A stretch of DNA of 64,000 bases, taken from contig CANXME010002149.1 of NCBI GenBank assembly GCA_948144175.1, positions 2,894,001 through 2,958,000 of the forward strand. Reading direction: 5' to 3'. Within the stretch, counting starts at the first letter, position 1. Every line of letters starts with the position of its first letter. The DNA comes from Closterium sp. NIES-65. Taxonomy: Eukaryota; Streptophyta; Zygnematophyceae; Desmidiales; Closteriaceae. A program made the translations under genes and the position numbers. Shown here piece by piece: positions 1 to 9,500 of the stretch. The notes below the pieces were generated by a model. The model was not told the DNA's origin and made no database searches. It saw only the letters and a program-made list of their open reading frames with translations.

Positions 1-2433
1 AGGAAAGTCGGAGCCAAAGCTCTGCCTGAGCTGAAGACGAGCTGCGCGGATCCAGTCGATCAGCACCCCAGTGACCTCACCCTTGCTGCGCAAGGGGAAG
101 ACTGTGGTGTAACGCGAGTAGTCGTCAACAACGAGCAGGAAGTAGCGCTCCTGACCCTGTCCAAGGACGCGGGCTGGGCCCCACACGTCCATGTGAAGCG
201 TCTGCAACGGGGCCTCTGTCGGAGGAAACTGGGAGGAGTGAGGGGCAGCACGCTGGCGCCCCTCGACACAGGGAACACAGGCAGGGCCAGGGCCCTGAGG
301 AAGGGGAGGGAGGGACCGGGGAAGACCAGACACAAGAAGACGGGATGCCATACCTCTGAGCCGAAGCAGAGAGGGGTGGCCAAGGCGGTGGTGCCAGAGG
401 AGGGTCTCGTGAGACAGACGACGACACGAACAGGGGGCAGACTCAGGGCCAGACCTGGACGCTGCAGCAAACACCTGACTAGACGAGGGGACCCTACCAG
501 ACTCAGTACCTGGAGGAGAAGCAGTGGTCAGTGTGTACAGGCTCGACCCCGGCCGACGTGTAAACGTAGCCAGGTGGCGACCTGTGCTAGCCTCCGTGCA
601 GTGTGTCACCCGCTGACGAGCAGGAGTGAACTGGTGGACACCCACATCCTGTAGGTCAGCACCACTCACCAGGTTCGTCGAGAACGAGGGGAGGTAGAGA
701 CCAGACAGGGTGCCAGAGGGGGCCGCCGGACACGGAAGGACCGTGGAGAAGCGAGACAGGACAGGCCCCCCAGAGGGGTCAGCCAGGGACACCGCAACCG
801 GCCGACTCAGCGGCGTGAGAGTGGTGCGGTCCCGAAAGGAGCGAGACGCTCCAGAGTCAAGGGTGAAGGTGTGAGAGGCCGAAGCCGACACAGTACCTGA
901 GAGGGCAGACTCACCAGTACCTGAGAGCACAGACGCACTGGCACCTAGAGCAGCAGCCTCACGAGTACCTGACGCAGCAGTACCAATGCCCGGGTCGGGC
1001 GGGAAACACCGGTAACAGTCATCCTTATCACTACCAGTCACAACATACATAGCAGAAAGAATAGCATCAAAGTCAAGATCATAAATAGCTACACCAGCCC
1101 TAGACAGCTCCCCCCAGCGGGGGATCTCAGCGGCCTCCGGAAACTGCTGACGCCAGGCGTCGGTCAGGCGGCCAAAGCAGCGGCGGGCTGTGTGGGTGCC
1201 TCCACACCTCTCCCCCGCACGGTCGCCGGTGCGAAGAACGTAGGGGCAGGGACCAAACGCACCACCACGCTGACGCTGCAAGTACCACTCACGGAGCTGC
1301 TGAGGGGCGGGGACGGTGCGAGAGCGCTGCTGCTGCTGTGGCTGCTGCTGCTACTGCTGCTGCTGCTGGCGTTGACCACCCCCAGAGCTGCTCCGCTGAG
1401 ACGAGCCACCCCGACCCCCGCCGCCACCGCCACCCCTGCCTCCACCGCCACCCCCGTCTCCACCGCCACCGCCCCCACCGGCACCCTCACCCCCGCCTCC
1501 TCCGCTACCTCCTCCGCCGCCACCTCCGCCTCCACCGCCTCCACCAGTACCTCCACTCCCGCCACCACCTCCACCGCCACCCCCACTCCCCCCGCCACCC
1601 CCACCTCCCCCGCCACCGCCCCCTCTAGCTCCACCCGCTCCCTTGCCCCCTTTGCCCTTGCCATTGCGGCGTCTACCGCTGGGGGCAGACGCCGCACCGA
1701 CCGACTCAAAACCAGCGAGGTCGGCCGCAGCGGCAGAGGCGACAGAGGGCAGCAGGGGGGAAGGAGAACACCCCTAAAAAATGGGAGTGCGAGGGTCACC
1801 CCGAGAGGCCCCTACAGCGACGATGCTCTTCTCAGCCGCTAGCAGGGACTCCTCAAGGAGGTCGACAGTGAGGGTGGTGGGACAGACAGAGAGAAACTGG
1901 TCCCTAACTACACGAAGGGACTCAGGGAGACGAGTGACCAGAAAGTAGAGAGTGATGTATATGGGAGGAGGGTTTGCGGCGCGGAACTCAGCAGGAAGGG
2001 CAGCGCGGTAGCGAGCGTCACTAGCGCGGAGGTGGGTAACGAGGTCAGCAACAGTGGGAAAGGCAGCGAGGTCAGGGAAGAGAAACGGTAGCATGAGGCG
2101 GCTAAGCGTAGCGGAGGAAGGGGAGGAGTAGCGTGCAACTACAGCGTCGTACAAGGCCTGAGCGGTCTTGCACCGACTAAAGTGGGCACGCTCAGAGGAA
2201 GGGAGGTGGCGACGCACAGCAAGACGTGCAGCAGCATCGCGGGTCCCCCACTTGGAGCGAACGGCGGGGTCAGCATCAGCAGGAGGGGCAGGGACAACGC
2301 CAGAGACAAAGTCAAAGAGAGAGACCTCATCGATCGCATCACACAGTAAGTACAGCTGCAGGTCCTCAATCCAGACTGCAAAGTCAATGGCTCTACCCTC
2401 AGCGTCAAAAGCTAGGACCGTGGGGGTGGCCAT
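1..2433 (-). pseudogene. copia gag-pol polyprotein, 5' part (Gag, protease, integrase start), one in-frame TAG
   Basis: The ATG at 2433-2431 opens with MATPTVLAFDAEGRAIDF, shared by all copies here. Gag follows, then a poly-glycine tract (about 1640-1400), the C-X13-C-X3-H-X4-C motif near 1260-1190, and an aspartic protease with a DSGA active site near 864-850. The pre-integrase zinc-binding HH...CC region and the first integrase catalytic Asp (MDVWGP, near 192) come next. The frame stays open to base 1 except for one TAG at 1776-1774, where sibling copies have GAG (Glu). A three-base deletion near 835 removes one Phe after the protease motif without shifting the frame. The product would be the Gag-Pol of a Ty1/copia element (capsid, protease, integrase). 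It is called a pseudogene because of the stop, although this copy is nearly intact across the visible part. Confidence 0.88.
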
Positions 2434-3395
2434 GACAGCAGCTGACAGTCTCACCGGGCAGGAAAAGTCGGGTAGGTCAGCGGCACAGTAACACAGCCCA
2501 GGAGCAGCAGTGGTTCCACAGGAGCAGGAGCGCGGCTCCTCTGGCGGCTCGGGCGGCTCGGGCGGCTCGGGCGGCTCGGGCGGCTCGGGCGGCTCGGGCA
2601 GCTCGGGCGGCTCGCGCGGCTCGGGTGACGCAGGGGCTCACGGGCGGTGCGGGCGGCTGCACGGGCGGCGCACGGGCGGCTGGGGCTGCTCACGGACGGC
2701 ACGGTGGGCGGCTGCACAGGCGGCTGCACGGTGGCGCGGCGGGCTACAGCACGAGCGGCGGGGCAGACGGCGGGCCGTAGCGGGGCTGTAGCGGGGCCGA
2801 CGGCGGGCTTACGGCGGGCTGTAGTAGGGCCGGCGGCGGGCGGTAGAGGGGCCGACGGCGGGCTGTAGCAGGGCCGACGGTGGGTTGTAGCGGGGGCGAC
2901 GGCGGGCTGTAGCGAGGGCGACGGCGGGCCGACGGGGTCTAGGCGGGGCCGACAAGGGGCCGTAGCGGGGCCTAGGCGGGCCGACAGGGCCTAAGCGGGG
3001 CCGACGCGGGGCCGTAGCGGGACCTAAGCGGGGCCGACGAGGCCTAAACGGGGCCGACGCGGGGCCGTAGCGAGGCCTAAGCGGGGCCGACGAGGCCTAA
3101 GCGGGGCCGACAGGGCCTAAGCGGGGCCGACTCGAGGTCGTAGCGGGGCCGACGGGGCCTACGCGGGGCCGACGAGGCCTAGGTGGGGCCGATTAGGGGC
3201 CTAAGTGGGGCCGACGAGGGGCCTAAGCGGGGCCGACGAGAGGCTTAAGCGGGGCCGACGAGGGGCCTAAGCGGGGCCGACGAGGGGCCTAAGCGGGAGC
3301 ACGGCGGTAAGGGCGACACGGAGGGTCGCTAAAAAAAAAAACCCTCGCCTCGGGGCGCGCTTCGGTGGGCCCTAGGAACAGTCCCTAGGAAGGGA
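2434..3395 (-). repeat. GC-rich leader of element 0 with minisatellites
   Basis: This is untranslated leader between the primer binding site and gag. Near gag (2540-2640) there is a 9-bp GGCTCGGGC-type microsatellite. From 2760 to 3300 there is a degenerate repeat of about 22 bp built on GGGGCCGACG and GGCCTAAGC. An A-tract (3331-3341) precedes GGGCCC and the stem-loop by the primer site. Open frames here reflect lack of stops in GC-rich repeats, not genes. Confidence 0.75.
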
Positions 3396-3410
3396 CCTGC
3401 TCTGATTCCA
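3396..3410 (-). promoter_or_regulatory. primer binding site of element 0
   Basis: On the minus strand, TGGAATCAGAGCAGG directly follows the CA end of the LTR. It is one base away from the plant consensus TGGTATCAGAGC, complementary to the 3' end of initiator tRNA-Met, which primes minus-strand DNA synthesis. Confidence 0.8.
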
Positions 3411-3542
3411 TGAGAAAATATGAACGAGAATGAAATGACTATGAACGAAGTGGGTACAAATAGGAAACCCTAATTTGGGTTGTACCCCCTATGGGATACC
3501 CCACTATAGCCTACAGAAACAAGTAAGCTATATGTTCTGACA
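3411..3542 (-). repeat. 5' LTR of element 0 (132 bp)
   Basis: In LTR orientation it starts TGTCAGAACATATAGC and ends TTCTCA, with TG...CA termini. At 132 bp it is very short for a copia LTR. The telo-box AAACCCTAA lies at 3465-3473, a plant promoter motif that may contribute to LTR transcription. Confidence 0.88.
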
Positions 3543-3607
3543 CTTATGGCCACCAAAAAACCGATTTTATTATAAGCGCATATGCGTTACTATCCGGGGT
3601 AATACCG
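3543..3607. mobile_element. fragment of a pogo-like DNA transposon right end
   Basis: CTTATGGCC at the start and ATAAGCGCATATGCG...ATCCGGGG further in match the right terminal region of the complete pogo element (22751-22840), with internal loss. It ends in TAATACCG; TACCG (3603-3607) is one copy of the target duplication of copia element 2. The rest of this transposon presumably lies left of the window beyond copia element 0, which interrupts it. Confidence 0.7.
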
Positions 3608-3636
3608 TGTCAGAACATAATATAGCTTATACTTTT
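3608..3636 (+). repeat. 5' LTR of element 2, first segment
   Basis: It begins TGTCAGAACATAATATAGC and ends CTTTT, where element B inserted. The LTR resumes at 5131 after the second CTTTT. Joined, the LTR is 133 bp, agreeing with sibling LTRs of 131-135 bp. Confidence 0.9.
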
Positions 3637-3765
3637 TGTGAAAAGTTTGAAGAAAGAAGAGGATTGCACTAGCAAGAATGGGGATACAAATAGCAAACCC
3701 TAGAAGGGTTTTACTCGCTATAGAGCACCCCACTACAGGCTAGAGCATAAGATAGCATTCTGACA
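3637..3765 (-). repeat. 3' LTR of element B
   Basis: 129 bp. On the plus strand it begins TGTGAAAAGTTTGAAG and ends ATTCTGACA. Apart from its termini and general layout it differs from the copia LTRs here. It carries AAACCCTAG where the partner LTR has the telo-box AAACCCTAA. Confidence 0.88.
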
Positions 3766-4981
3766 CACCCCCATAGCCAAAGTGGGGTGTAATCAGCAGA
3801 GCAAGCAAGCCAGTACAAGCTCAGGGTGGATCACAATGTCACCACACATTCTGAGCACAAGTTCAAGAAGCAATAGTTTAAAGTTCACAATTATGAGCAA
3901 AGCTAGTGGTAGTCACAACGAGCAAGTGAGGAGGAGGAGAGAGAGTGAGAGGAGAGAAGATAGGAGGCGACGGCTGAAGCTGCAGACACACGGGCAACAG
4001 TAGGCAGACTGGCACAGCGGCTACCGGGCGAAGCCCCCGGAATACTGGAGTAACTGGCCCCGCGGCTAAAGTAGCGGCAGACGAGCAACGGACCCACGGG
4101 CGGCTGGCGTAGAAGTCTACGACTGGGCTACCGGACGAAGCCCCCGGAATACAGGTGCTGCTGATGACACGACGGCAACCTCCATGCAGCTTCCCTAACT
4201 ATCCAACTTCCCCTGGCACACACCCGCTGCTACACCGCTAGCTCCACTCCCACGCACCCCCCTTAAACCCTAAACCCCAGTCTCCCATACATCCACCCCC
4301 CTCAGCGACAGCTGCAGCAGTGGGAGACGAAGGAGGAGGAGGAGCAAAGGGAGGAATGAAGAAGTGCCACCCCCATACTCGCCACCCCCATACGGGGGAG
4401 GGGGGGGACCGACGCGCGGCCTCCCAGGGCGCCAAGACAGGCAGCATAAGGGGCGGCGCTCGCCCCCCTCCCCCAGGTAGGTCCTCGAGGGTTGCCTCGA
4501 CAGGCGACGGGAAAAGAGGGGGAGGGGGGGGGGGGGGCGCAGGCGGGGCCGATGCGGGCGGGGACGGGGCCGCTGCGCGCGGCGACGGGGCGGCCGATGC
4601 GGGCGGGGACGGGGTCGCTGCGGGCGGCGACGGGGCCGCTGCGGGCGGCGACGGGGCCGCTGCGTGCCGCGACGGGCCCGCTGCGGGCGGCGACGGGGCC
4701 GACGCGCGGGTCCCCGTCGCCCGTCGCAGCGCCTCTCGAGGGCGACGCGCCGAGCGACGAGGCAGAAGCCCGCCGCGCGCCTCGAGGCGCACAGCGGGCA
4801 GAGAACCGCCGCGCGCCTCGGGGCGCACGGCGGGCAGAAAACCGCCGCGCGCCTCGGGGCGCACGGCGGGAAGAAAAATGCCGCACGCCACGGGGCGTGC
4901 GGCTCAGAGGGTAGTTGCAGTAGTAGCAGTGGAAGCGAGAAGGTGGTAAGCCCACCCACAGGATCGATCCAAGGGGATCGA
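3766..4981 (-). other. interior of element B, no convincing gene
   Basis: From 3766 to about 3880 it resembles the 3' UTR of the autonomous copia family. Two copies of a CCGGRCGAAGCCCCCGG-type hairpin element lie near 4025-4043 and 4130-4150. GC-rich repeats fill 4530-4720. A 36-bp tandem repeat (about 3.5 copies, 4768-4900) makes open frames on both strands, including a minus frame 5093-4302 that starts inside the LTR. Simple composition and lack of any domain argue against a real protein. Confidence 0.6.
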
Positions 4982-4996
4982 CCTGCTCTGATAGCA
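4982..4996 (-). promoter_or_regulatory. primer binding site of element B
   Basis: The minus strand reads TGCTATCAGAGCAGG immediately inside the 5' LTR. It differs by one base from the copia consensus TGGTATCAGAGC. A TCGATCC/GGATCGA stem-loop follows, where the autonomous copies have GTTCCC/GGGAAC. Confidence 0.78.
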
Positions 4997-5125
4997 TGTG
5001 AAAAGTTTGAAGAAAGAAGAGGATTGCACTAGCAAGAATGGGGATACAAATAGCAAACCCTAAAAGGGTTGTACTCGCTATAGAGCACCCCACTACAGGC
5101 TAGAGCATAAGATAACATTCTGACA
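4997..5125 (-). repeat. 5' LTR of element B
   Basis: 129 bp and about 98% identical to the partner LTR at 3637-3765 (three differences). It includes the telo-box AAACCCTAA at 5055-5063. Confidence 0.88.
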
Positions 5126-5130
5126 CTTTT

Positions 5131-5234
5131 GTGTAGGCTATAGTGGGGTATCCCATAGGGGGCACAACCCAATTAGGGTTAGTACTTGTACTCACTCATT
5201 TCATAGTTCATTCATTCTCGTTCTAATATTCTCA
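5131..5234 (+). repeat. 5' LTR of element 2, second segment
   Basis: It continues the LTR after element B and ends TATTCTCA. The last 55 bases are the same as the 3' LTR remnant at 19740-19794, which ties the two ends to one element. Confidence 0.9.
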
Positions 5235-5455
5235 TGGTATCGAGCAGGTTCCCCCGTGGGAACTGTGCCTAGGGCCCACCACATCGATTTTTTTTTTCCT
5301 GCCCGAAGCGCGCTCAGCCCGAGTCGCGCTCCGGGCTCTCACGTCGTCGAGCCGCCCTAGCGGCCTCCCCACGCCCTACCTGCGGCCCCGCCGCCCTTTG
5401 CTGCGGCTCGCGCCGCCCTTCGCTGCGGCTCCGCCGCCCTTCACTGCGGCCCCGC
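5235..5455 (+). other. primer site and first part of the leader of element 2
   Basis: TGGTATCGAGCAGG at 5235-5248 is the primer site, one base shorter than consensus (the A of ATCAGAG is missing). A GTTCCC/GGGAAC stem-loop, GGGCCCACC and a ten-base T tract follow, then GC-rich repeats. Element 1 interrupts at CCCGC (5451-5455), and the leader resumes at 12874. Confidence 0.78.
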
Positions 5456-5590
5456 TGTCAGAACATTATAGCTTATATCTATTTGTGTAGGCTATAGTGG
5501 GGTATCCCATAGGGGGTACAACCCAATTAGGGTTTCCTATATGTACTCACTTCGTTCATAGTTCATTTCATTCTCGTTCTATTCTTCTCA
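5456..5590 (+). repeat. 5' LTR of element 1
   Basis: 135 bp, TGTCAGAACATTATAGC...TTCTCA. The reverse telo-box TTAGGGTTT is at 5527-5535. The LTR should supply promoter and polyadenylation signals; I could not place a TATA box with confidence. Confidence 0.95.
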
Positions 5591-5640
5591 TGGTATAGAG
5601 CAGGTTCCCCTGTGGGAACTGTGCTTAGGGCCCACCACTA
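5591..5640 (+). promoter_or_regulatory. primer binding site and adjoining conserved stem-loop
   Basis: TGGTATAGAGCAGG (5591-5604) resembles the initiator tRNA-Met primer site. It runs into GTTCCC-CTGT-GGGAAC (5604-5619), a six-pair stem with a four-base loop, then GGGCCCACC. The same arrangement recurs in the other five leaders in this window, with matched changes in both arms. Confidence 0.75.
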
Positions 5641-6509
5641 CTTCGAACCTTTTTTTTCTACCCGGAGCGCGCTCCGGGCTCTCTCTTACCTCTGTCGACT
5701 GGCCCTTAGCCGCCCGCGCGCCGCCCGTTCAGGCCTCTAGCCGCCCGCGCGCCGCCCTTAGCAGCCCGCGCGCCGCCCGTCCAGGCCCCGTGCAGCCCGC
5801 GCGCCGCCCTTAGCAGCCCGCGCGCCGCCCTTAGCAGCCCGCGCGCCGCCCGCCAAGCTTCAGGCCGCCCATGCGCCGCCCGCCCGGCCCCTAGCCGCCC
5901 ACGCGCCGTCCGCGCGCCGCCCTTAGCCGCCCGCGCGCCGCCTGCCTGGCCCCAGGCCGCCCACGCACCGCCTGCGCACTGCCCTTAGCCGCCCGCGCGC
6001 CGCCCGCCAGGCCCCAGGCTGCCCGCGTACCGCCCGTCAGGCACCACGCCGCCCGTGCGCCGCCCTTAGCCGCCCGAAGCGCCGCCCGCGAGCAGCCCGT
6101 GAGCCGCCCGTGAACCGCTCGTGAGCCGCCCGTGAGCCGCCCGTGAGCCGCCCGTGAGCCGCTCGTGAGCCGTCCGTCCCGACGCCCGAGCCGCCCGTGC
6201 CACCCGCGTCACCCGAGCCGCCCGACCCGCCTACGCAGCTGAGGAGCCGAGCCGCCCGAGCCGCCTGTGCCGCTGAGCGCCCGAGCCGCCCGAGCCGCCC
6301 GAGCCGCCCGAGCCGCCCGAGTCGCCCGAGCCGCTCGAGTCGCCCGAGCCGCCCGAGCCGCCCGAGCCGCCCGAGTCGCCTGAGGAACCGAGCTGCTGGT
6401 CCTGTGGGGCTGCTGTTGCTACTGGGCCGGCAGAGCTGCTGTGTTGCCGTGTTGCTGTGCTGCTGAGCTGCCCGACCCGTCCTGTCTGGTGAGACTGTCG
6501 ACTGCTGTC
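5641..6509 (+). repeat. GC-rich leader of element 1
   Basis: It starts with a T tract and a perfect 18-bp palindrome CCCGGAGCGCGCTCCGGG (5661-5678). Degenerate repeats built on GCCGCCCGCGCGCCGCCC run from 5700 to about 6080. A GAGCCGCCC 9-bp microsatellite (6190-6390) ends shortly before gag. No gene is supported. Confidence 0.75.
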
Positions 6510-9500
6510 ATGGCCACCCCTAGTGTCCTGGCTTTTGACGCTGAGGGTCGCGCCATTGACTTTGAGGTCTGGGTCGACGACCTGCAGCTGTACTTGCAGT
6601 GCGATTCGGTAGATGATACTTCTCTCTTTGACTTTGCCTCTGGCGCTCTCCCTGCCCCTGCTGCTGATGCTGACCCCACTGTTCGCTCCAAGTAGGCCAC
6701 ACGCGATGCTGCTGCACGTCTTGCTGTGCGTCGCCACCTCCCTACCTCTGAGCGTGCACACTTTAGTCAGTACAAGACTGCACATACCTTGTACGACGCT
6801 GTAGTTGCGCGCTACTCCTCCCCTTCCTCTGCTGCACTGAGCCGCCTCATGCTACCGTACCTCTTCCCTGACCTTGCTGCCTTTCCCACTGTCGCTGACC
6901 TCATTACACACCTCCGCACTAGTGACACTCGCTACCGCGCTGCACTTCCTGCTGACTTCTGCGCCACGAACCCCCCTCCCATGTACATCACCCTCTACTT
7001 TCTAGTCACCCGTCTCCCTGAGTCCCTTCGTGTAGTTAGGGACCATTTTCTCTCGGTCTGTCCCACCACCCTCACTGTCGACCTCCTCGAGAAGTCCCTA
7101 CTAGCGGCCGAGAAGAGCATAGTCGCAGTAGGGGCCTCTCCTGGTGACCCCCGCACCCCCATCTTTGAGGGGTGTTCTCCTTCCCCCCTGTTACCCTCTG
7201 TCGCCTCTGCTGCTGCGGCCGACCTCGTTGGTCTAGAGTCGGTCGGTGCGGCGTCTGCCCCCAGTGGTAGGCGCCGCTCTAGCAAGGGCAAGGGGGGCAA
7301 GGGAGCGGGTGGAGCTAGCGGGGGCGGTGGCGGAGGAGGTGGGGGCGGCGGGGGGAGTGGGGGTGGCGGTGGAGGTGGTAGCGGGGGTGGGGGTACTAGT
7401 GGCGGCAGTAGAGGCGGAGGTGGCGGCGGCGGTGGCGGTGGGAGCGGCGGTGGCGGAGGTGGCGGCGGTGGGGGCGGGGGCGGGGGTGGCGGTGGTGGGG
7501 GTGGTCGGAGTGGCTCGTCGCAGCGGAGCGGCACTGGGGGTAGTCAGCGCCAGCAGCAGCAGCAGCCGCAGCAGCAGCAGCAGCAGCGTTCTTGTGACGT
7601 CCCCGCCCTTCAGCAGCTCCGTGAGTGGTACACGCAGCGTCAGCGTGGTGGGGCTTTTGGTCCCTGCACCTACGTCCTCCGCACCGGCGACCGCGCGGGT
7701 GAGCAGTGTGGGGGTGCCCACACCTCTCAGCGCTGCTTTGGCCGCCTGACGGACGCTTGGCGTCAGCAGTTCTCGGAGGCCTCTGAGATCCCCCGCTGGG
7801 GAGAGCTGTCTAGGGCTGGTGTAGCTATCTTTGATCTTGACTTTGATGCTATCCTTGCTGCCATGTATGCTGTGACTGTTAGTAATGAGGGTGAATTTTA
7901 CCGGTGTTTCCCGCCCGACCTGGGCATTGGTACTGCTGCTCTAGGTGCTAGTGAGGCTACTGCTCTCGGTGCCAGTGCGTCTGCGCTCTCCGGTGCTAGT
8001 GCGTCTGCGCTCTCAGGTACTAGTGAGTCTGCGCTCTCAGGTACTGCGTCGGCTTCGGCCTCCCACACCTTCACCCTTGACTCTAGAGCGTCTCGCTCCT
8101 TCTTTCGGGACCGCACCACACTGACGCCGCTTAGTCGGTCGGTTGCGGTGTCCCTGGCTGACCCCTCTGGGGGTCCTGTCCTGTCTCGCTTCTCCACAGT
8201 CCTCCCGTGTCCGGCGGCTCCCTCTGGCACCCTGTCTGGTCTCTACCTCCCCTCGTTCTCTACGAACTTGGTGAGTGGTGCTGACCTACAGGATGCGGGA
8301 GTCCACCAGTTCACCCCTGCTCGTCAGCGAGTGACGCACTGCACAGAGGCTAGCACAGGTCGTCACCTGGCTACGTTTACACGTCAGCCAGGGTCGAGCC
8401 TGTACACACTGACCACTGCTTCTCCTCCAGTTCCTGAGTCTGGTAGGGTCCCTTCTTCAGGTCAGGTGTTTGCTGCAGCGTCCAGGTCTGGTCCTGAGTC
8501 TGCCCCCTGTTCGTGTCGTCGCTTGTCTCACGAGACTCTTCTCTGGCACCACCGCCTGGATCACCCCTCTCTGCTTCGGCTCAGAGGCATGGCCTCCCGT
8601 CTTCTTGTGTCTGGTCTCCCCCGGTCCCTCCCTCCCCTTCCTCAGGGCCCTGGCCCAGCCTGTGTCCCCTGTGTCGAGGGGCGCCAGCGGGCTGCCCCTC
8701 ACTCCTCCCAGTTTCCTCCGACAGAGGCCCCGTTGCAGACACTTCACATGGACGTGTGGGGCCCAGCCCGCGTCCGTGGACAGGGTCACGAGCGCTACTT
8801 CCTGCTCGTTGTTGACGACTACTCGCGTTACACCGCAGTCTTCCCCTTGCGCAACAAGGGTGATGTCACTGAGGTGCTGATCGACTGGATCCGCGCAGCT
8901 CGTCTCTAGCTCAGGCAGAGCTTTGGCTCGGACTTTCCTGTGTTGCGCCTGCACTCGGACAGAGGTGGAGAGTTCTCCTCTGGCCTTCTGCGTGCCTACT
9001 GTCGTGCGCGAGGCATCCGTCAGACCTTCACGCTTCCGGACTCACCGCAGCAAAATGGGATTGCAGAGCGCCGCATTGGCATGGTGATGGACGTCGCTCG
9101 TACGTCTATGATGCATGCGGCTGCCCCCCATTTTCTGTGGCCGTTTGCGGTTAGGTACGCGGCGTATCAGATCAACCTCCACCCCAGGGTCTCCAGGCCG
9201 GAGACCTCCCCAGCCCTGCTGTGGACGGGGAAGGTTGGCGATGCATCGGCGTTCCGGGTCTGGGGATCTCGGGCGTTTGTCCGCGACTTGTCTGCGGAGA
9301 AGCTGTCCCCTCGCGCTGCTCCCTGCGTCTTCCTGGGGTTCCCCCCCGACTCCCCTGGGTGGCAGTTCTACCACCCCACCTCTCGCCGTGTTCTGTCCTC
9401 CCAGGACGTCACGTTCGACGAGTCGGTACCCTACTACCGCCTCTTCCCCTACCGCACTTCGTCCCTCCCCCCACCCCCGCTCTTCTTGGTACCAGGTCCC

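Larger units (their letters stand above)
1..3542 (-). mobile_element. Ty1/copia element 0, 5' part, runs off the left edge
   Basis: Minus-strand LTR retrotransposon. Reading leftward it has a 5' LTR (3411-3542), a primer binding site (3396-3410), a GC-rich leader, gag starting at 2433, then protease and the start of integrase. Reverse transcriptase, RNase H and the 3' LTR lie outside the window. The base after the LTR (3543) begins a fragment of a pogo-like DNA transposon end, so this element appears to have inserted into that transposon. The target duplication cannot be tested because the other end is missing. Confidence 0.9.
3637..5125 (-). mobile_element. non-autonomous LTR element B (1489 bp)
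   Basis: Two 129-bp LTRs (3637-3765 and 4997-5125), both TG...CA on the minus strand, differ at three positions. The duplication CTTTT flanks the element at 3632-3636 and 5126-5130. The minus-strand primer site TGCTATCAGAGCAGG (4982-4996) follows the 5' LTR. The 1231-bp interior has no Gag, protease, integrase or reverse transcriptase. Bases 3766-3880 match the 3' UTR and pre-LTR region of the autonomous copia elements (compare 12640-12733, reversed). This looks like a LARD/TRIM-type passenger that probably uses the copia machinery in trans. Confidence 0.88.

Noticed and set aside
1164-1842. Long frames on both strands over the gag glycine tract (also at 7233-7749, 14473-15195, 27546-28133 and 34148-34819)
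   Set aside because: These are antisense or shifted readings of GGC/GGT repeats (poly-Ala/Thr, poly-Pro, poly-His/Arg). Conservation across copies supports only the gag-pol frame.
2434-3395. Open frames in the GC-rich leaders (also 5606-6509, 12874-13929, 28766-29774)
   Set aside because: They consist of simple Arg/Gly/Pro/Ser repeats caused by lack of AT-rich stop codons in minisatellites, and they are not conserved between copies.
4265-4278. AAACCCTAAACCCC as a telomere remnant
   Set aside because: Only two plant-type telomere units, inside element B; too short to indicate a former chromosome end.
4302-5093. A 263-codon minus-strand frame in element B
   Set aside because: It starts inside the LTR and runs through the primer site and GC-rich repeats. 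Overlapping frames of similar length exist on both strands, and no domain is recognisable.
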